Shown: piece by piece, positions 7,314 to 16,915 of the stretch
How the letters are laid out: every line of letters starts with the position of its first letter
Position numbering within the stretch: the first letter of the stretch is position 1
Origin: an uncultured Tateyamaria sp.
GTDB taxonomy: Bacteria > Pseudomonadota > Alphaproteobacteria > Rhodobacterales > Rhodobacteraceae
Length of the DNA: 64,000 nucleotides
Assembly (NCBI RefSeq): GCF_947503045.1
Contig: NZ_CANNCF010000004.1
Span: forward strand, 62,001 to 126,000
Direction: 5' to 3'
The notes under the pieces: model-generated
Seen by the model: only the letters and a program-made list of their open reading frames with translations
Database searches by the model: none
What the model was told of the DNA's origin: nothing
Program-made: the position numbers and the translations under genes

Positions 7314-9743
7314 TCAGTCGTGCAGGCCAAGCTCATTGGCGGTGCGCCAGATCCGCCAGTGGTCGTGGGGCATGTTGGTGTGCGTATTGCCAAAGGGGCG
7401 GAACGCATCCTGCACCGCATTCGAGAAACACGGCACTCCGCCGACATGCGGGCTTTCGCCCACTCCCTTGGCCCCGATGGGGTGATGCGGACTGGGTGTG
7501 ACGGTAAAGTCGGTCTCGTAATTCGGCACCTCCCATGCGGTGGGCAGGAAGAAGTCCATGAGCGTCCCGGTCTTCACGTTGCCCATGTCGTCATAGGCAA
7601 TCTCCTGACCTAGCGCGACGGCAAGCGCTTCGGTCAGACCACCATGCACCTGTCCTTCGATGATCATCGGGTTGATCCGCGTGCCGCAATCATCCAGCGC
7701 ATAAAAGCGACGGATTTCCGGCACGCCGGTGTCCACGTCGATGTCCATCACGCAGACATAGGCCCCGAACGGATAGGTCATATTGGGCGGATCGTAATAG
7801 CTGACCGCCTCCAGACCCGGCTCCAGCCCCGGAATGGCCTGATTGTAGGCGGCAAAGGCGATTTCCTTCATCGTCTTGAACTTTTCAGGCGCGCCTTTGA
7901 CCACGAACCGGTCCACGTCGAATTCCACGTCATTGTCGTGCACTTCGAGCAGGTAGGCGGCAATCATCTGCGCTTTGGCCCGGATCTTGCGCCCGGCCAT
8001 GGCTGTGGCCGCCCCGGCAACCGGGGTCGAGCGTGAGCCATAGGTGCCAAGCCCGTACGGTGCCGTATCCGTATCCCCCTCTTCGATGGTGATGCTGTCG
8101 GCAGAGAGGCCAATCTCGGAGGCCAGGATCTGCGCAAAGGTCGTCGCGTGCCCCTGTCCCTGAGAGATCGTGCCAAGCCGCGCAATCGCCGACCCTGTCG
8201 GGTGGATGCGGATTTCGCAGCTGTCAAACATACCGAGGCCCAGAATGTCGCAATTCTTGACCGGCCCCGCACCGACAATTTCGGTAAAGAAGCTGAGACC
8301 GATCCCCATCAGTTTGCGGGTCTTGCCAGCCTTGAAATCCTCGACCCGCTGCGCCTGTTCGGCGCGCAGCCCCTCGTAGTCGACGGTTGTGAGCGCCTTC
8401 TCCCATGCAGTGTGATAATCGCCGCTGTCATATTCCCAGCCGAGGGCGGCGGTGTAGGGGAACTGTTCTTTCTTGATGAAGTTGATGCGGCGCAACTCGG
8501 CGGCATCCATGTTCAGCTTGATCGCAAGGACTTCGATCATGCGTTCGATGAAGTACACAGCCTCGGTCACCCGGAACGAACAGCGATAGCTGACCCCGCC
8601 CGGTGCCTTGTTGGTATAGACTCCATCGACCTCAAGGAATGCAGTGGGGATGTCGTAAGACCCGGTGCAGATGTTCATGAAACCTGCCGGGAACTTGGTC
8701 GGGTCCGCACAGGCGTCAAAGCCGCCGTGATCGGCTGTCACATGGCAGTGCAGCCCGGTGATCTTGCCTTCTTTGGTGGCGCTGATCTTGCCGGTCATGT
8801 GATAGTCGCGGGCAAAGGCGGTGGTCATCAGGTTGTCCATCCGGTCTTCGATCCATTTGACCGGCTTGCCCGTCACGATGGAGGCCACAACCGAGCAGAC
8901 ATAGCCCGGATAGGCACCGACCTTGTTGCCAAAGCCGCCGCCAATGTCCGGAGAGATCACGCGGATATTGTGTTCTTCAATGCCCGAAATCAGCGACACA
9001 ACAGTGCGGATCGCGTGCGGGGCCTGAAAGGTGCCCCAAAGCGTCAGCTTGCCGTTGACCTTGTCCATCGACGCCACACAGCCGCAGGTCTCCAGCGGGC
9101 AGGGGTGGGTGCGGTGATAGTACATGCTCTCTTCGGCCACGACCTCGGCATTGGCGATGACCTCTTCGGTGGGTGCCTTGTCTCCAGCCTCCCACGTAAA
9201 GATGTGGTTGTGGTGCTTGCGGGGGCCATGCGCCCCTGCGGGGATAGAACCGTCTTCGCCGACCAGATCCTCGCGCAGCACCACATCCGATTGCAGCGCC
9301 TCGAATGGGTCCACGATCACGGGCAGTTCTTCGTATTCGACCTCAACCAGCTCGATCCCGTCAGCGGCGGCATAGCGGTCTTCGGCCACGACAAATGCGA
9401 CCTCCTGTCCCTGAAACAACACCTTGCCATCGGCCAGCACCATCTGCTTGTCGCCTGCAAGGGTCGGCATCCAGTGCAGGCCCAGCGGTTCGAGATCGGC
9501 GGCCGTCAGCACGGCCAGCACGCCGGGGACCTTCAGTGCGGCCTCGGTGTTGATGCTGGTAATGCGCGCATGGGCATAGGGTGAGCGGACAAAGTCGCCA
9601 AACAGCATGCCATCGAGCTTGATGTCATCGACATAGTTGCCCTTGCCTTGGGTGAACCGGGCATCCTCGACCCGCTTGCGCGAGCAGCCCATGCCCTTGA
9701 GGTTGGCGACGCGATCTTCGCGTGTGTCTACTTCGTCTTTCAT
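7314..9743 (-). CDS. coxL: Carbon monoxide dehydrogenase (form I) large subunit
   Basis: An 809-residue molybdenum hydroxylase large subunit, the same length as the Oligotropha enzyme, oxidising CO to CO2 at a Cu-S-Mo centre. The form I active-site loop reads SYRCSFR with the copper-ligand cysteine at exactly residue 388. Gln240 (in TFQAPH) and the catalytic Glu763 (in [10 protein letters not shown]) also fall at the Oligotropha numbers. The only oddity is Ser385 in place of the usual Ala of AYxCSFR. The ATG at 9743 overlaps the coxS stop (ATGA); the frame stays open upstream across coxS, but that part is a shadow. Confidence 0.97.
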   Translation of the reverse strand: MKDEVDTREDRVANLKGMGCSRKRVEDARFTQGKGNYVDDIKLDGMLFGDFVRSPYAHARITSINTEAALKVPGVLAVLTAADLEPLGLHWMPTLAGDKQMVLADGKVLFQGQEVAFVVAEDRYAAADGIELVEVEYEELPVIVDPFEALQSDVVLREDLVGEDGSIPAGAHGPRKHHNHIFTWEAGDKAPTEEVIANAEVVAEESMYYHRTHPCPLETCGCVASMDKVNGKLTLWGTFQAPHAIRTVVSLISGIEEHNIRVISPDIGGGFGNKVGAYPGYVCSVVASIVTGKPVKWIEDRMDNLMTTAFARDYHMTGKISATKEGKITGLHCHVTADHGGFDACADPTKFPAGFMNICTGSYDIPTAFLEVDGVYTNKAPGGVSYRCSFRVTEAVYFIERMIEVLAIKLNMDAAELRRINFIKKEQFPYTAALGWEYDSGDYHTAWEKALTTVDYEGLRAEQAQRVEDFKAGKTRKLMGIGLSFFTEIVGAGPVKNCDILGLGMFDSCEIRIHPTGSAIARLGTISQGQGHATTFAQILASEIGLSADSITIEEGDTDTAPYGLGTYGSRSTPVAGAATAMAGRKIRAKAQMIAAYLLEVHDNDVEFDVDRFVVKGAPEKFKTMKEIAFAAYNQAIPGLEPGLEAVSYYDPPNMTYPFGAYVCVMDIDVDTGVPEIRRFYALDDCGTRINPMIIEGQVHGGLTEALAVALGQEIAYDDMGNVKTGTLMDFFLPTAWEVPNYETDFTVTPSPHHPIGAKGVGESPHVGGVPCFSNAVQDAFRPFGNTHTNMPHDHWRIWRTANELGLHD

Positions 9744-10234
9744 TCTGCGGCCTCCTTGGCTGCATTCATCTCGGTGGCCGCGGCCTGAATGGATTTCACG
9801 ATGTTCTGATAACCCGTGCAGCGACAGATATTGCCCGCCATACCAAAGCGGATTTCCTCTTCGGTCGGGTTGGGGATCTCTTCGAGCAGCTTGGTGGCCC
9901 GGGTGATCATGCCCGGCGTGCAGTAGCCGCATTGCAGCCCGTGGTGTTCCTTGAACGCCTCTTGCAGTGGGTGCAGGGCGTCGGGGCCGCCGATGCCTTC
10001 GATGGTGGTGACGGCTTTGCCGCTGGCTTGCGCTACGAACATGGTGCAGGATTTCACCGACTTGCCATCGATGGTGACGGTGCAGGCCCCGCAATGAGAG
10101 GTCTCGCACCCGATATGCGGACCCGTGATGTTGAGCCGCTCGCGCAGGGTGTAGATCAGCAATTCGCGCGGCTCGGCGAGGAATTCCTCGTCCTTGCCGT
10201 TCACGTTCAGCTTGATGTGCATTTTGTTGGACAT
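9740..10234 (-). CDS. coxS: Carbon monoxide dehydrogenase small iron-sulfur subunit
   Basis: A 164-residue subunit carrying two [2Fe-2S] clusters that pass electrons from the Mo site to FAD. The N-terminal plant-ferredoxin-type cluster is bound by Cys43, Cys48, Cys51 and Cys63. The C-terminal four-helix domain binds the second cluster through Cys102, Cys105, Cys137 and Cys139 (CGYC and CRC motifs). All eight ligands are present. It lies 11 nt after coxM and overlaps coxL by 4 nt. Confidence 0.97.
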   Translation of the reverse strand: MSNKMHIKLNVNGKDEEFLAEPRELLIYTLRERLNITGPHIGCETSHCGACTVTIDGKSVKSCTMFVAQASGKAVTTIEGIGGPDALHPLQEAFKEHHGLQCGYCTPGMITRATKLLEEIPNPTEEEIRFGMAGNICRCTGYQNIVKSIQAAATEMNAAKEAAE

Positions 10235-10245
10235 GCTGTGTTCTC

Positions 10246-11100
10246 CTATGCCCGCGACCAGGCGCGTTCGATGGCGCGACGCAGGATGACGCCGGCCACG
10301 TGTTTCTTGAAGGCGATGGGGCCGCGATTGTCCTCGGTCGGGTCGATGTCATTGAGCATCGCCGCAACGGCGGCCTTTAGCGCCGCGTCATCAAGCGTTG
10401 TGCCGACGAGGGCTGCACCGGCGGCATCCGAATAGATCGGCGTGTCGCTGAGGTTGGTCATCGCAATCGCAGCAGAGGCGCAGGTGCCCCCGCTTTTGGT
10501 GATCTGCACCGCAGCGGCGGCGGTCGCATAGTCGCCGATCTTGCGCTTTTGCTTTTCATAGGCGTACCCGCCCGAAGGGAGGGGGATGGTGACAGCCGTC
10601 AGCACCTCGTCATCCTCGCGCGCAGTCATATAGGCCGCCTCGTAAAAGTCGCGCGCTGGGACGTCGCGTTCGCCGCCCGTGCCCACAAGCGTAAAGGTCG
10701 CATCAAGGCATTGCATGAGCCCCGGCATATCGTTGCCCGGATCGCCATTGGCGACATTGCCGCCCACGGTGCCCATGTAGCGCACCTGCGGATCAGCGAT
10801 CTGCAGGGCTGCCTCGCGCAGGATCGGGGCGGCTGCGGCCAGTGCCTGATGATCAATGATGTCGGCCTGTGTGACCAGCGCACCAATGCGGATCGAGGCG
10901 CCATCAACCGCGATATCCGACAATCCACCCACATCCTGCAGGTCGATCAGGTGCGGGACATCGGCCATGCGCAGCTTCATCATCGGGATCAGGCTGTGCC
11001 CGCCCGCCATGACGCGCGCGTCGTCCCCATGTTCCTCAAGAACTGCCAGAACCCCGGCCATATCCTGAGGTCTGTGATACTCAAATGCCGCTGGAATCAT
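10246..11100 (-). CDS. coxM: Carbon monoxide dehydrogenase medium FAD-binding subunit
   Basis: A 284-residue FAD-binding PCMH-type subunit handing electrons to the quinone pool. The FAD motifs AGGHS (32-36) and TVGGN (111-115) are intact, followed by [10 protein letters not shown]. It is the first structural gene after the coxC-coxM spacer and has a strong SD (GGGAGGAG). The M-S-L order is the form I arrangement; form II clusters are usually S-L-M. Confidence 0.96.
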   Translation of the reverse strand: MIPAAFEYHRPQDMAGVLAVLEEHGDDARVMAGGHSLIPMMKLRMADVPHLIDLQDVGGLSDIAVDGASIRIGALVTQADIIDHQALAAAAPILREAALQIADPQVRYMGTVGGNVANGDPGNDMPGLMQCLDATFTLVGTGGERDVPARDFYEAAYMTAREDDEVLTAVTIPLPSGGYAYEKQKRKIGDYATAAAAVQITKSGGTCASAAIAMTNLSDTPIYSDAAGAALVGTTLDDAALKAAVAAMLNDIDPTEDNRGPIAFKKHVAGVILRRAIERAWSRA

Positions 11101-11152
11101 CGGCTCTCCTCCCTAAAAGCGATTATTCTTGCTGAAGGGAAGGCTTGCATAC

Positions 11153-11166
11153 GGTCGCATGCGACC
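11153..11166. promoter_or_regulatory. 14-bp perfect palindrome in cox promoter region
   Basis: GGTCGCATGCGACC reads the same on both strands and lies 53-66 bp upstream of the coxM ATG, downstream of the direct repeats. It may be a second operator or a leader hairpin; no protein is assigned. Confidence 0.4.
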
Positions 11167-11178
11167 CCCGCAAAAAGT

Positions 11179-11231
11179 CATCAAATACAGAGGTTTTGCA
11201 CGAAATGCGCCGCAGCTTGCACGAAATGCGC
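11179..11231 (-). promoter_or_regulatory. Direct repeats, putative CoxC (LytTR) operator for coxM operon
   Basis: Two identical 15-bp copies of TTGCACGAAATGCGC (plus strand, 11196-11210 and 11217-11231) start 21 bp apart, two helical turns. A degenerate third copy (CATCAAATAC, 11179-11188) lies 20 bp further on. Read in the cox direction the cores are TTCGTG, TTCGTG and TTGATG. LytTR DNA-binding domains bind direct repeats about two turns apart, and the adjacent gene encodes such a protein. The repeats end 78 bp before the coxM ATG. Confidence 0.6.
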
Positions 11232-11235
11232 GTGC

Positions 11236-12351
11236 TTATGCGCTGAGTGCATCCTGAATAATCTTGAGCTTGGAGCGACTCACAGGGGCAGGTGGCAAAT
11301 CGTGCATCGCAAAGATGCAGCGCCCCTTGTCTTTCTGCCGTTCAAAGCGCGAGACCTTGTTTGGATTGACCAGATAGCTGCGATGGGTCTGCAGAAATCC
11401 GGTCGTCACCAGCCGCTTGGTTGCCTCGGTGATCGGCCAGACACAGAACAGGCGATCCCGCTCGGTATAGACCTGGGTGTAATGCCCATCCGCCCGCACC
11501 AGCGCCACATCGGCAGGCGAGACAAAGACGCGGGCCCCGTCGCGTTCACAAGGAATTTGCAAGCCCTGTTGCGGCTTTGGGTCGGGCGCGTTTGCAGGTT
11601 CAGGTGCTTCGGCCTCGGGGGTGTCTGTCGCCTGCGGACTGGCCACCAGATAGGTCACGCTGACCCACAGGAACGTACCAAACAGGATAAAGCTTGAGGT
11701 GATCACACCAAGGGCCAGCACCTCGTTGCTCATCGTGGGGCCGAATTCCAGCAGGCTGGGCACTTCGACAAAGTTTGTGCCCGCCATGGCCAGGAAGTGG
11801 ACGGAACAGACCGCACCCGCAAAGCAGATCGTGCCGAACACGATGTTGCGGTTTTCGCGCCGCCCATAGGCCACCCGGAACGCCACGATGCACAGGCACA
11901 CCGCCACGACAGAGGAAAAGGCAATCCCGAACGGCGTATAGATCGCGCGGCACAGTTGCAGTCCGGCCATGCCGATATAGTGCATCCCAAGGATGCCGAT
12001 GCCCACAATCCCTCCGGCGGCATTGATCACCAGCGGCGTGCGTTCGACAAAATGCAGCAGGACCAGCGCCGCCCCCACGATCAGAATCGCCGTCAGTGCC
12101 GACACCAGCGTGATCGCGGCGTCATAGTAAAACAGGATTGGCAGTTCGAGGCCCAGCATCGCCACGAAATGCATCGACCAGATGCCACCCCCCAATGCGA
12201 TAGAGGCCAGTGCGATGGAAATCTGGCGTTGCAGCACGGGCTTTTTCGACAGATCGCGCGTCAGGGACAAGCCGGTAAAGCCTGCGACCAGCGCCACGAC
12301 GCAGGACATGAAGACGAGAAATGTATCGTGGTTCGGGTCGAGCAATTCCAT
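11236..12351 (-). CDS. coxC: CoxC-type regulator: MHYT membrane sensor with LytTR DNA-binding domain
   Basis: A 371-residue membrane regulator. About seven transmembrane helices fill residues 8-240, with three MHYT-type motifs: MHFVAM (60-65), MHYIGM (123-128) and VHFLAM (184-189). MHYT domains are proposed to bind copper and sense diatomic gases. After a Pro/Ala-rich linker (240-262), residues ~265-365 form a LytTR DNA-binding domain (YTQVYTERDRLFCV, HRSYLVNPNKV). This matches CoxC/CoxH of Oligotropha, so it is the likely CO sensor of the downstream operon. The third motif has Val in place of Met. No strong SD is visible at the chosen start. Confidence 0.88.
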   Translation of the reverse strand: MELLDPNHDTFLVFMSCVVALVAGFTGLSLTRDLSKKPVLQRQISIALASIALGGGIWSMHFVAMLGLELPILFYYDAAITLVSALTAILIVGAALVLLHFVERTPLVINAAGGIVGIGILGMHYIGMAGLQLCRAIYTPFGIAFSSVVAVCLCIVAFRVAYGRRENRNIVFGTICFAGAVCSVHFLAMAGTNFVEVPSLLEFGPTMSNEVLALGVITSSFILFGTFLWVSVTYLVASPQATDTPEAEAPEPANAPDPKPQQGLQIPCERDGARVFVSPADVALVRADGHYTQVYTERDRLFCVWPITEATKRLVTTGFLQTHRSYLVNPNKVSRFERQKDKGRCIFAMHDLPPAPVSRSKLKIIQDALSA

Positions 12352-12560
12352 GGCGTGCAGAATGACTCATCGGCTGAATGTTAGCAAACGCGGTGCGCGT
12401 GCAGATGTCGGTTTCCACGCAATTGTGACGGTGAGGGGCCGCGCCGGGATTTGGTTTGCGGGTACGGACGGCACGGTGCCTGTGATGTGATTGCCGCTGC
12501 ATGTTCCACGGCGTAACGTGATCGCAATCCGCGCGTATCCGGCGGTTTGGGAGATAAATA

Positions 12561-13640
12561 ATGAAACTCGTGCGTCGCGGTCTTCTCCTTCTGGTCGTTC
12601 TGGGTGCGGCCTATCTGCTGTTCTGGCCCGTTCCGCTTGAACCTGAAAAGTGGGAGCCAAGCCCGAATCCCGGCCTAACAGGCGCATTTGCGCCCAACAC
12701 CCTGCTGGGCGATGCCGCGCATCTGCAATTGCCCGAAGGTGCGGATGGCCCCGAGGATTTCGCGGTGCTGGGTGACGGTATCTACACGTCGGACGTAAAC
12801 GGCGGACTGTTCCGGCTGGACGGGGATCAGTTCACCAAGGTTGCCGACCTTGGCGGGCGTCCCCTCGGGTTGGACGAGGGGCCGGACGGAGCGCTTTATA
12901 TTGCGGACAGCTATCGCGGCGTGATGCGTTGGAGCGAGGACGAGGGACTGACCCCGCTTGTCACCGACATCAACGGCGATCCGGTGATCTATGCCAACCA
13001 ATTGGACGTGGCGCGTGACGGCACCATCTATTTCTCGAACTCGACCAACAGGTTTGACCCCGAAACCATGGGCGGGACCAAGCCGACCTCGGTCATGGCG
13101 ATCTTTGAACAGTCGCGCACGGGCTATGTTGCGCGGCGCCTGCCGGATGGCACCGTCGAAAAGATCGCCGAAGGCTTTGTCTATACCAATGGCGTTGTTC
13201 TGGCCCCGGACGAAAGCCACCTGCTGATCGCGGACAGCGGGCGGGCGTCGATCCACAAACTGTGGCTGAACGGAGAGAAGGAAGGCCAGCTTGAACCCTT
13301 CCTCACCGGATTGCCCGGATATCCCGACAATCTGGAACCGGGTGCGGACGGGACGATCTGGGTCGCCTTTGCCTCGCCCCGGGTGCCGGTGGAGGCGGTG
13401 ATGCCCTACCCGTTCCTGCGCAAGATCATCTGGCGGCTGGGCCCGCTGGTGCGGCCCGGGCCGATCGAGCACGGCATGGTGGCGCAATATGACAGCGACG
13501 GGACTGTCCTGCGCGTGCTGCAGGATGCCGAGGGCGCATTGGGCATCACCACCGGGGCCCGTATGATCGGGGATCATCTCTATGTGAGCATGCTCGAGGG
13601 GCCGATTGCGGTGCGCCTGCCGCTCGACGCGCTGCCGTGA
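12561..13640 (+). CDS. SMP-30/strictosidine-synthase-like six-bladed propeller protein
   Basis: A 359-residue protein with an N-terminal signal anchor (residues ~7-24, LLLLVVLGAAYLLFW). The rest is a six-bladed beta-propeller of the SMP-30/gluconolactonase/strictosidine-synthase group: repeats such as GPDGALYIADSYRGVMRW, YANQLDVARDGTIYFSNST and LIADSGRASIHKLWL are typical. It is closest in layout to APMAP-like lactonase/arylesterase proteins, so a membrane-anchored periplasmic hydrolase is plausible. The substrate cannot be told. GGGAG precedes the ATG. It is divergent from coxC and convergent with the OYE gene. Confidence 0.75.
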   Translation: MKLVRRGLLLLVVLGAAYLLFWPVPLEPEKWEPSPNPGLTGAFAPNTLLGDAAHLQLPEGADGPEDFAVLGDGIYTSDVNGGLFRLDGDQFTKVADLGGRPLGLDEGPDGALYIADSYRGVMRWSEDEGLTPLVTDINGDPVIYANQLDVARDGTIYFSNSTNRFDPETMGGTKPTSVMAIFEQSRTGYVARRLPDGTVEKIAEGFVYTNGVVLAPDESHLLIADSGRASIHKLWLNGEKEGQLEPFLTGLPGYPDNLEPGADGTIWVAFASPRVPVEAVMPYPFLRKIIWRLGPLVRPGPIEHGMVAQYDSDGTVLRVLQDAEGALGITTGARMIGDHLYVSMLEGPIAVRLPLDALP

Positions 13641-13659
13641 AGGTGCGCGGGCCTGAGCG

Positions 13660-14934
13660 CTAGCGCACGAACTTGCGCTGCAACCCCTTCAGGGTCGTGC
13701 GGTTCAGATACCAGAAGAAGTAGCCAAGGGCGTTGTTCTTGTGGGTCGTTTGCGGCGCCATCCCGCGGGACATGCGGGTCATCTGCCAGGCGTGATATTC
13801 GACCCGTGAGACGGTGTTGATCAGGTTCACCAGCCAGTTCGTGGCGTTCACGCCAAACTTGCCGCGCCCCATGACCAGCCCATCCTCTTCGATGCCGATG
13901 TGATCCACGTGACCTGACAGCAGATCATCCGCCGCATCCGGGTGGGTGCACAGCGGGCGGGCAAGGCCAATGACATCAATGCCCTCTTCTGACACGGCAT
14001 GTTCCATCGCGGCCAAGGTGCGAAAGCCCCCGGTCACAACCAGCGGCACGCGCACGGCCTTGCGCACCTCGCGGGCGTATTCCATGAAATAGACCTCGCG
14101 GTTCTTGGTGCTTTCGCGCCGCGTGTCCTCGGCCCCGGTGACAAAACTCATCTGCTCATAGGTGCCGCCGGACAGCTCGATCAGATCAATACCATCCTGT
14201 TCGAGCAGACGCGCCACCGAGCAACTGTCGGCAATGGTAAAGCCACCCTTTTGGAAGTCAGAGGAATTCAGTTTGACCGCCACCGGAAAACCCGGACCCA
14301 CCTTGTCGCGCACAGCGCGGTACACCTCGCGCAGGAACCGCACGCGGTTTTCAAGCGCTCCGCCCCAGTCATCACTGCGCTGGTTGGTGATGGGGGACAG
14401 GAACTGGCTGATCAGATAGCCGTGTGCTGCGTGGATTTGCACACCGTCAAACCCGGCCTCTTTGGCGATGGCAGCGGTGTTTGCATAGCGCGCGATGGCG
14501 TCCCTGATGTCATCGACGCTCATCGCCCTTGGCTTGCCGAACAGGCCCAGAATGCGCAGCTTTTGCGCCGATGGGGACAGGGGGCGGGTGTTGACGACAA
14601 TGGGGCATTGGCGGCCGGGATGCGAGATTTGCATCCAGATCTGGCTGCCGCCGGACTTGCCCGCCGCCGCCCATTGACGCAGCTGATCCACATCGCGCCT
14701 GTCTTCGATCACCACATTGCCGGGGCGTTCCAGATAGCGTCGGTCGACCATCACGTTGCCGGTGACCTGAATGCCCATCCCACCTTTCGACCAGCGCTTG
14801 TAAAGGGCCTGATGCGCCCCGTTCGGCGCGTCGGTCTGATCAGACAGCGCCTCTGTCATCGCACTTTTGCAAAACCGGTTCCGGATGCGGATCCCGCACG
14901 GCAAATCAAGGGGGGCAGCAAGGGGGGATGTCAT
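13660..14934 (-). CDS. NADH:flavin oxidoreductase / OYE family
   Basis: A 424-residue FMN-dependent TIM-barrel enzyme of the old yellow enzyme/2,4-dienoyl-CoA reductase group, barrel domain only. Motifs are NRFCKSAMTEAL near the N-terminus, GFDGVQIHAAHGYLISQFLSP (active-site HAAHGYL), NQRSDDWGGALENRVRFL, and FMN-binding VTGGFRTLAAMEHA with GLARPL. There is no C-terminal Fe-S/FAD half. The start at 14934 (MTSPLAAP) is supported by GGAGG a few bases upstream. The substrate is unknown. Confidence 0.88.
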   Translation of the reverse strand: MTSPLAAPLDLPCGIRIRNRFCKSAMTEALSDQTDAPNGAHQALYKRWSKGGMGIQVTGNVMVDRRYLERPGNVVIEDRRDVDQLRQWAAAGKSGGSQIWMQISHPGRQCPIVVNTRPLSPSAQKLRILGLFGKPRAMSVDDIRDAIARYANTAAIAKEAGFDGVQIHAAHGYLISQFLSPITNQRSDDWGGALENRVRFLREVYRAVRDKVGPGFPVAVKLNSSDFQKGGFTIADSCSVARLLEQDGIDLIELSGGTYEQMSFVTGAEDTRRESTKNREVYFMEYAREVRKAVRVPLVVTGGFRTLAAMEHAVSEEGIDVIGLARPLCTHPDAADDLLSGHVDHIGIEEDGLVMGRGKFGVNATNWLVNLINTVSRVEYHAWQMTRMSRGMAPQTTHKNNALGYFFWYLNRTTLKGLQRKFVR

Positions 14935-15235
14935 GTTAAGGCCTCCGGGCGCAAAAGGGGCCTCACTGTCGTGCGGCCAAAGTGGCGGCAAAGGTCTCAG
15001 GTGCGGCCGTCATTTCGGGAGACTGCGTCATTGGTTCGTTTATGTCCATGCACGGGGTGACAGGGGTTACCAAAGCTCTCGCCGGTCCGACCCGTGATGC
15101 AGGGTCTGTGCGGACCGGGCGGTCAGGTGGCTTGTGCCGTGATCACGTTCACTTACATCATAACAACTCGGTCATTTCTGCGCTTTGCGGACCATTTTCC
15201 ATTGGTATTGCGTCCAAAACCGATCATAACGCCCC
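14935..15235. other. Intergenic region between divergent OYE and acyltransferase genes
   Basis: About 300 bp with no gene seen. It should carry both divergent promoters, but no convincing -35/-10 pair or operator was recognised. Confidence 0.4.
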
Positions 15236-16111
15236 ATGATCTCGACCCCTCTGAAATCCGCCCTGCATCACTTGCGCTATCTGCCACTCTGGTCCGCGCT
15301 GACCGTATTGCGCTGGCGCAGCTTTAATCGCCGCTCGCGCGGGCTGGGCACAACGCTGGCGCTGGTCATGCGGTTGTTTCCGCCCGCGCGGGCCCGCTTT
15401 GATCGCGAGGCGCGGCGGGTGTTTCCGCAGATGACACGACAAGAGCGGGCGCATCTGGGCCAGCAGATGGGTCGCAACATGGGCCGCACGCTGTTCGAGA
15501 TGTATCACGCCGCCGACTTCTTTACCCAGCATCACAAGTTCCGCGTCTCGGGCCCCGGGCTCGATGTGCTCAAGGCTGCACAAGCCGAAGGGCGTGGCGC
15601 AATCATCCTGTCAGGCCATTTTGGCCAGTGGGAGGCGGTGCGCGCAGTGATCCGCATGCACGGGATGGAGAGCGGTGCGGTCTACCGGCCCAACAAGAAC
15701 CGCCATTACGAGCGGCGCATGTTTGCGGGCATCGAAGCGGGTGGCAAACCGATCCTTGCCACGGGCCGGGTCGGGACCAAGGCGCTGGTGCGGCATGTGC
15801 GCGATGGCGGGATCATGGCCATTCTGCTTGACGAAAAATACAAGGGCGGCGTGCGCATTCCCTTTCTGGGACATGACGCGCTGACCTCGATCTCGGCAGC
15901 ACAACTGGCGCTGAAATATGACCTGCCTCTGATCCCGGCCTATGGCATCCGGACGGGCGACGGCAACGCGTTCGAGGTCGAGTTCGAAGCACCCATCGCA
16001 CACAGCGACGCCGTCACCATGACACGGGCGTTCAACGACAGCCTGTCGGCGCGCATCCTTGCGCATCCCGACCAATGGTATTGGATGTTGCGGCGCTGGG
16101 ACGGCGCCTAG
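15236..16111 (+). CDS. LpxL/HtrB-like lysophospholipid acyltransferase family protein
   Basis: A 291-residue membrane-associated acyltransferase of the lipid A lauroyl/myristoyl acyltransferase family. The catalytic HX4E motif is HFGQWE (His128, Glu133), followed by AVYRPNKNRHYERRM, GGIMAILLDEKYKGGVRIPFLGH and a Trp-Arg-rich C-terminus (QWYWMLRRWDG). It probably adds secondary acyl chains to lipid A or a related lipid at the inner membrane. No other lipid A gene is nearby, so the exact acceptor is open. Confidence 0.85.
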   Translation: MISTPLKSALHHLRYLPLWSALTVLRWRSFNRRSRGLGTTLALVMRLFPPARARFDREARRVFPQMTRQERAHLGQQMGRNMGRTLFEMYHAADFFTQHHKFRVSGPGLDVLKAAQAEGRGAIILSGHFGQWEAVRAVIRMHGMESGAVYRPNKNRHYERRMFAGIEAGGKPILATGRVGTKALVRHVRDGGIMAILLDEKYKGGVRIPFLGHDALTSISAAQLALKYDLPLIPAYGIRTGDGNAFEVEFEAPIAHSDAVTMTRAFNDSLSARILAHPDQWYWMLRRWDGA

Positions 16112-16114
16112 GCC

Positions 16115-16666
16115 CTAAAACTCGCGCAGATCGTCCAGCGTATAGGATGGCAGCACGGGATAGTCCGGGTCATCGCGGTGATTGGGATCGGGGATCAGGC
16201 AGTTCAGCCCGCAAATCTGACGCGCTATTCGCGCGCGCGCGTTCACATACCACAACCGCCCGCCGGGCGTGGCGATATAGCCGTCTGTGCCGTCCTCGAT
16301 ATCGGTGCGCATGTCGTCAAAGGACGGCACTTCGGTAAAGTATTCGAGGTTGGACGAGCCGTGCGTGTGATAGGAGGCCAGCACCACGAAATCGGCAAAA
16401 TCAGGGTCGGGGGGCAGGCAGGTCGCAGTGCGCCCGCGCTTGGGTTCGGTCGCGACATAGGTGCCGTTCTCGTCCACGCCCAGCAGGCCGCAATATTCGC
16501 GGTCCTCGGCGATCGAGCGGGTCTGGATGTCGTTGAACAACCGACTGACAAAGGCGATCTCGCTCTGGGTCTGCGGCAGCGCGCGCGGGGCGACCTCCAT
16601 CGTTTCGAGGTCTTCGACCATGCAGGCGGACAGGGCGAGGGCAAAGGCGAGGAACAGGATGCGCAT
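16115..16666 (-). CDS. DUF4329-like lipoprotein with JAMM-type metal motif
   Basis: A 183-residue predicted lipoprotein: signal peptide MRILFLAFALALSAC with lipobox Cys15. The mature part resembles DUF4329 and shows a JAB/JAMM-like pattern: Glu57 in REYCGLL, His100-x-His102 in SYHTHGSS, then Ser115-x2-Asp118. JAMM metallopeptidases use Glu and the His-x-His...Ser-x2-Asp set to bind zinc. Here the spacing from the second His to Ser is longer than usual. The start at 16666 is chosen for the signal peptide. It is convergent with the acyltransferase, 3 bp apart. Confidence 0.65.
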   Translation of the reverse strand: MRILFLAFALALSACMVEDLETMEVAPRALPQTQSEIAFVSRLFNDIQTRSIAEDREYCGLLGVDENGTYVATEPKRGRTATCLPPDPDFADFVVLASYHTHGSSNLEYFTEVPSFDDMRTDIEDGTDGYIATPGGRLWYVNARARIARQICGLNCLIPDPNHRDDPDYPVLPSYTLDDLREF

Positions 16667-16915
16667 GGGTGCAGTCTTGAAGGGCAGGTGCGGCGAAGTC
16701 AATTCGGACCAGACGCACGTGCAACGGACCTTCGGATCGGACAAATGCCACTTTGATCCGCGCATTGAGCGTTCAGGTTAGTGCAGGCTGTGCCTTGAAT
16801 CCGGGCGGGCACGCGGCGCTTCTCTGCTGATTTTGAGACAAACGGCAGGTTTGTGCTGCGTTTTGAGCGAAGGCGATGCATACTACCTCAGGTTTAATTC
16901 AGGAGTCGCGTTATC

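Noticed and set aside
8148..9584. 478-residue plus-strand open frame antisense to coxL
   Set aside because: Shadow of coxL; composition and absence of any motif argue against a gene.
7314..10367. A 1017-residue open frame covering coxL and extending upstream across coxS
   Set aside because: The extra N-terminal part is an out-of-frame reading of coxS; the true coxL start at 9743 overlaps the coxS stop and gives the exact family length.
13643..13668. GTGCGC...GCGCAC inverted repeat between convergent genes as a terminator
   Set aside because: Only 6-bp arms, partly inside the end of the OYE gene, no T-run.
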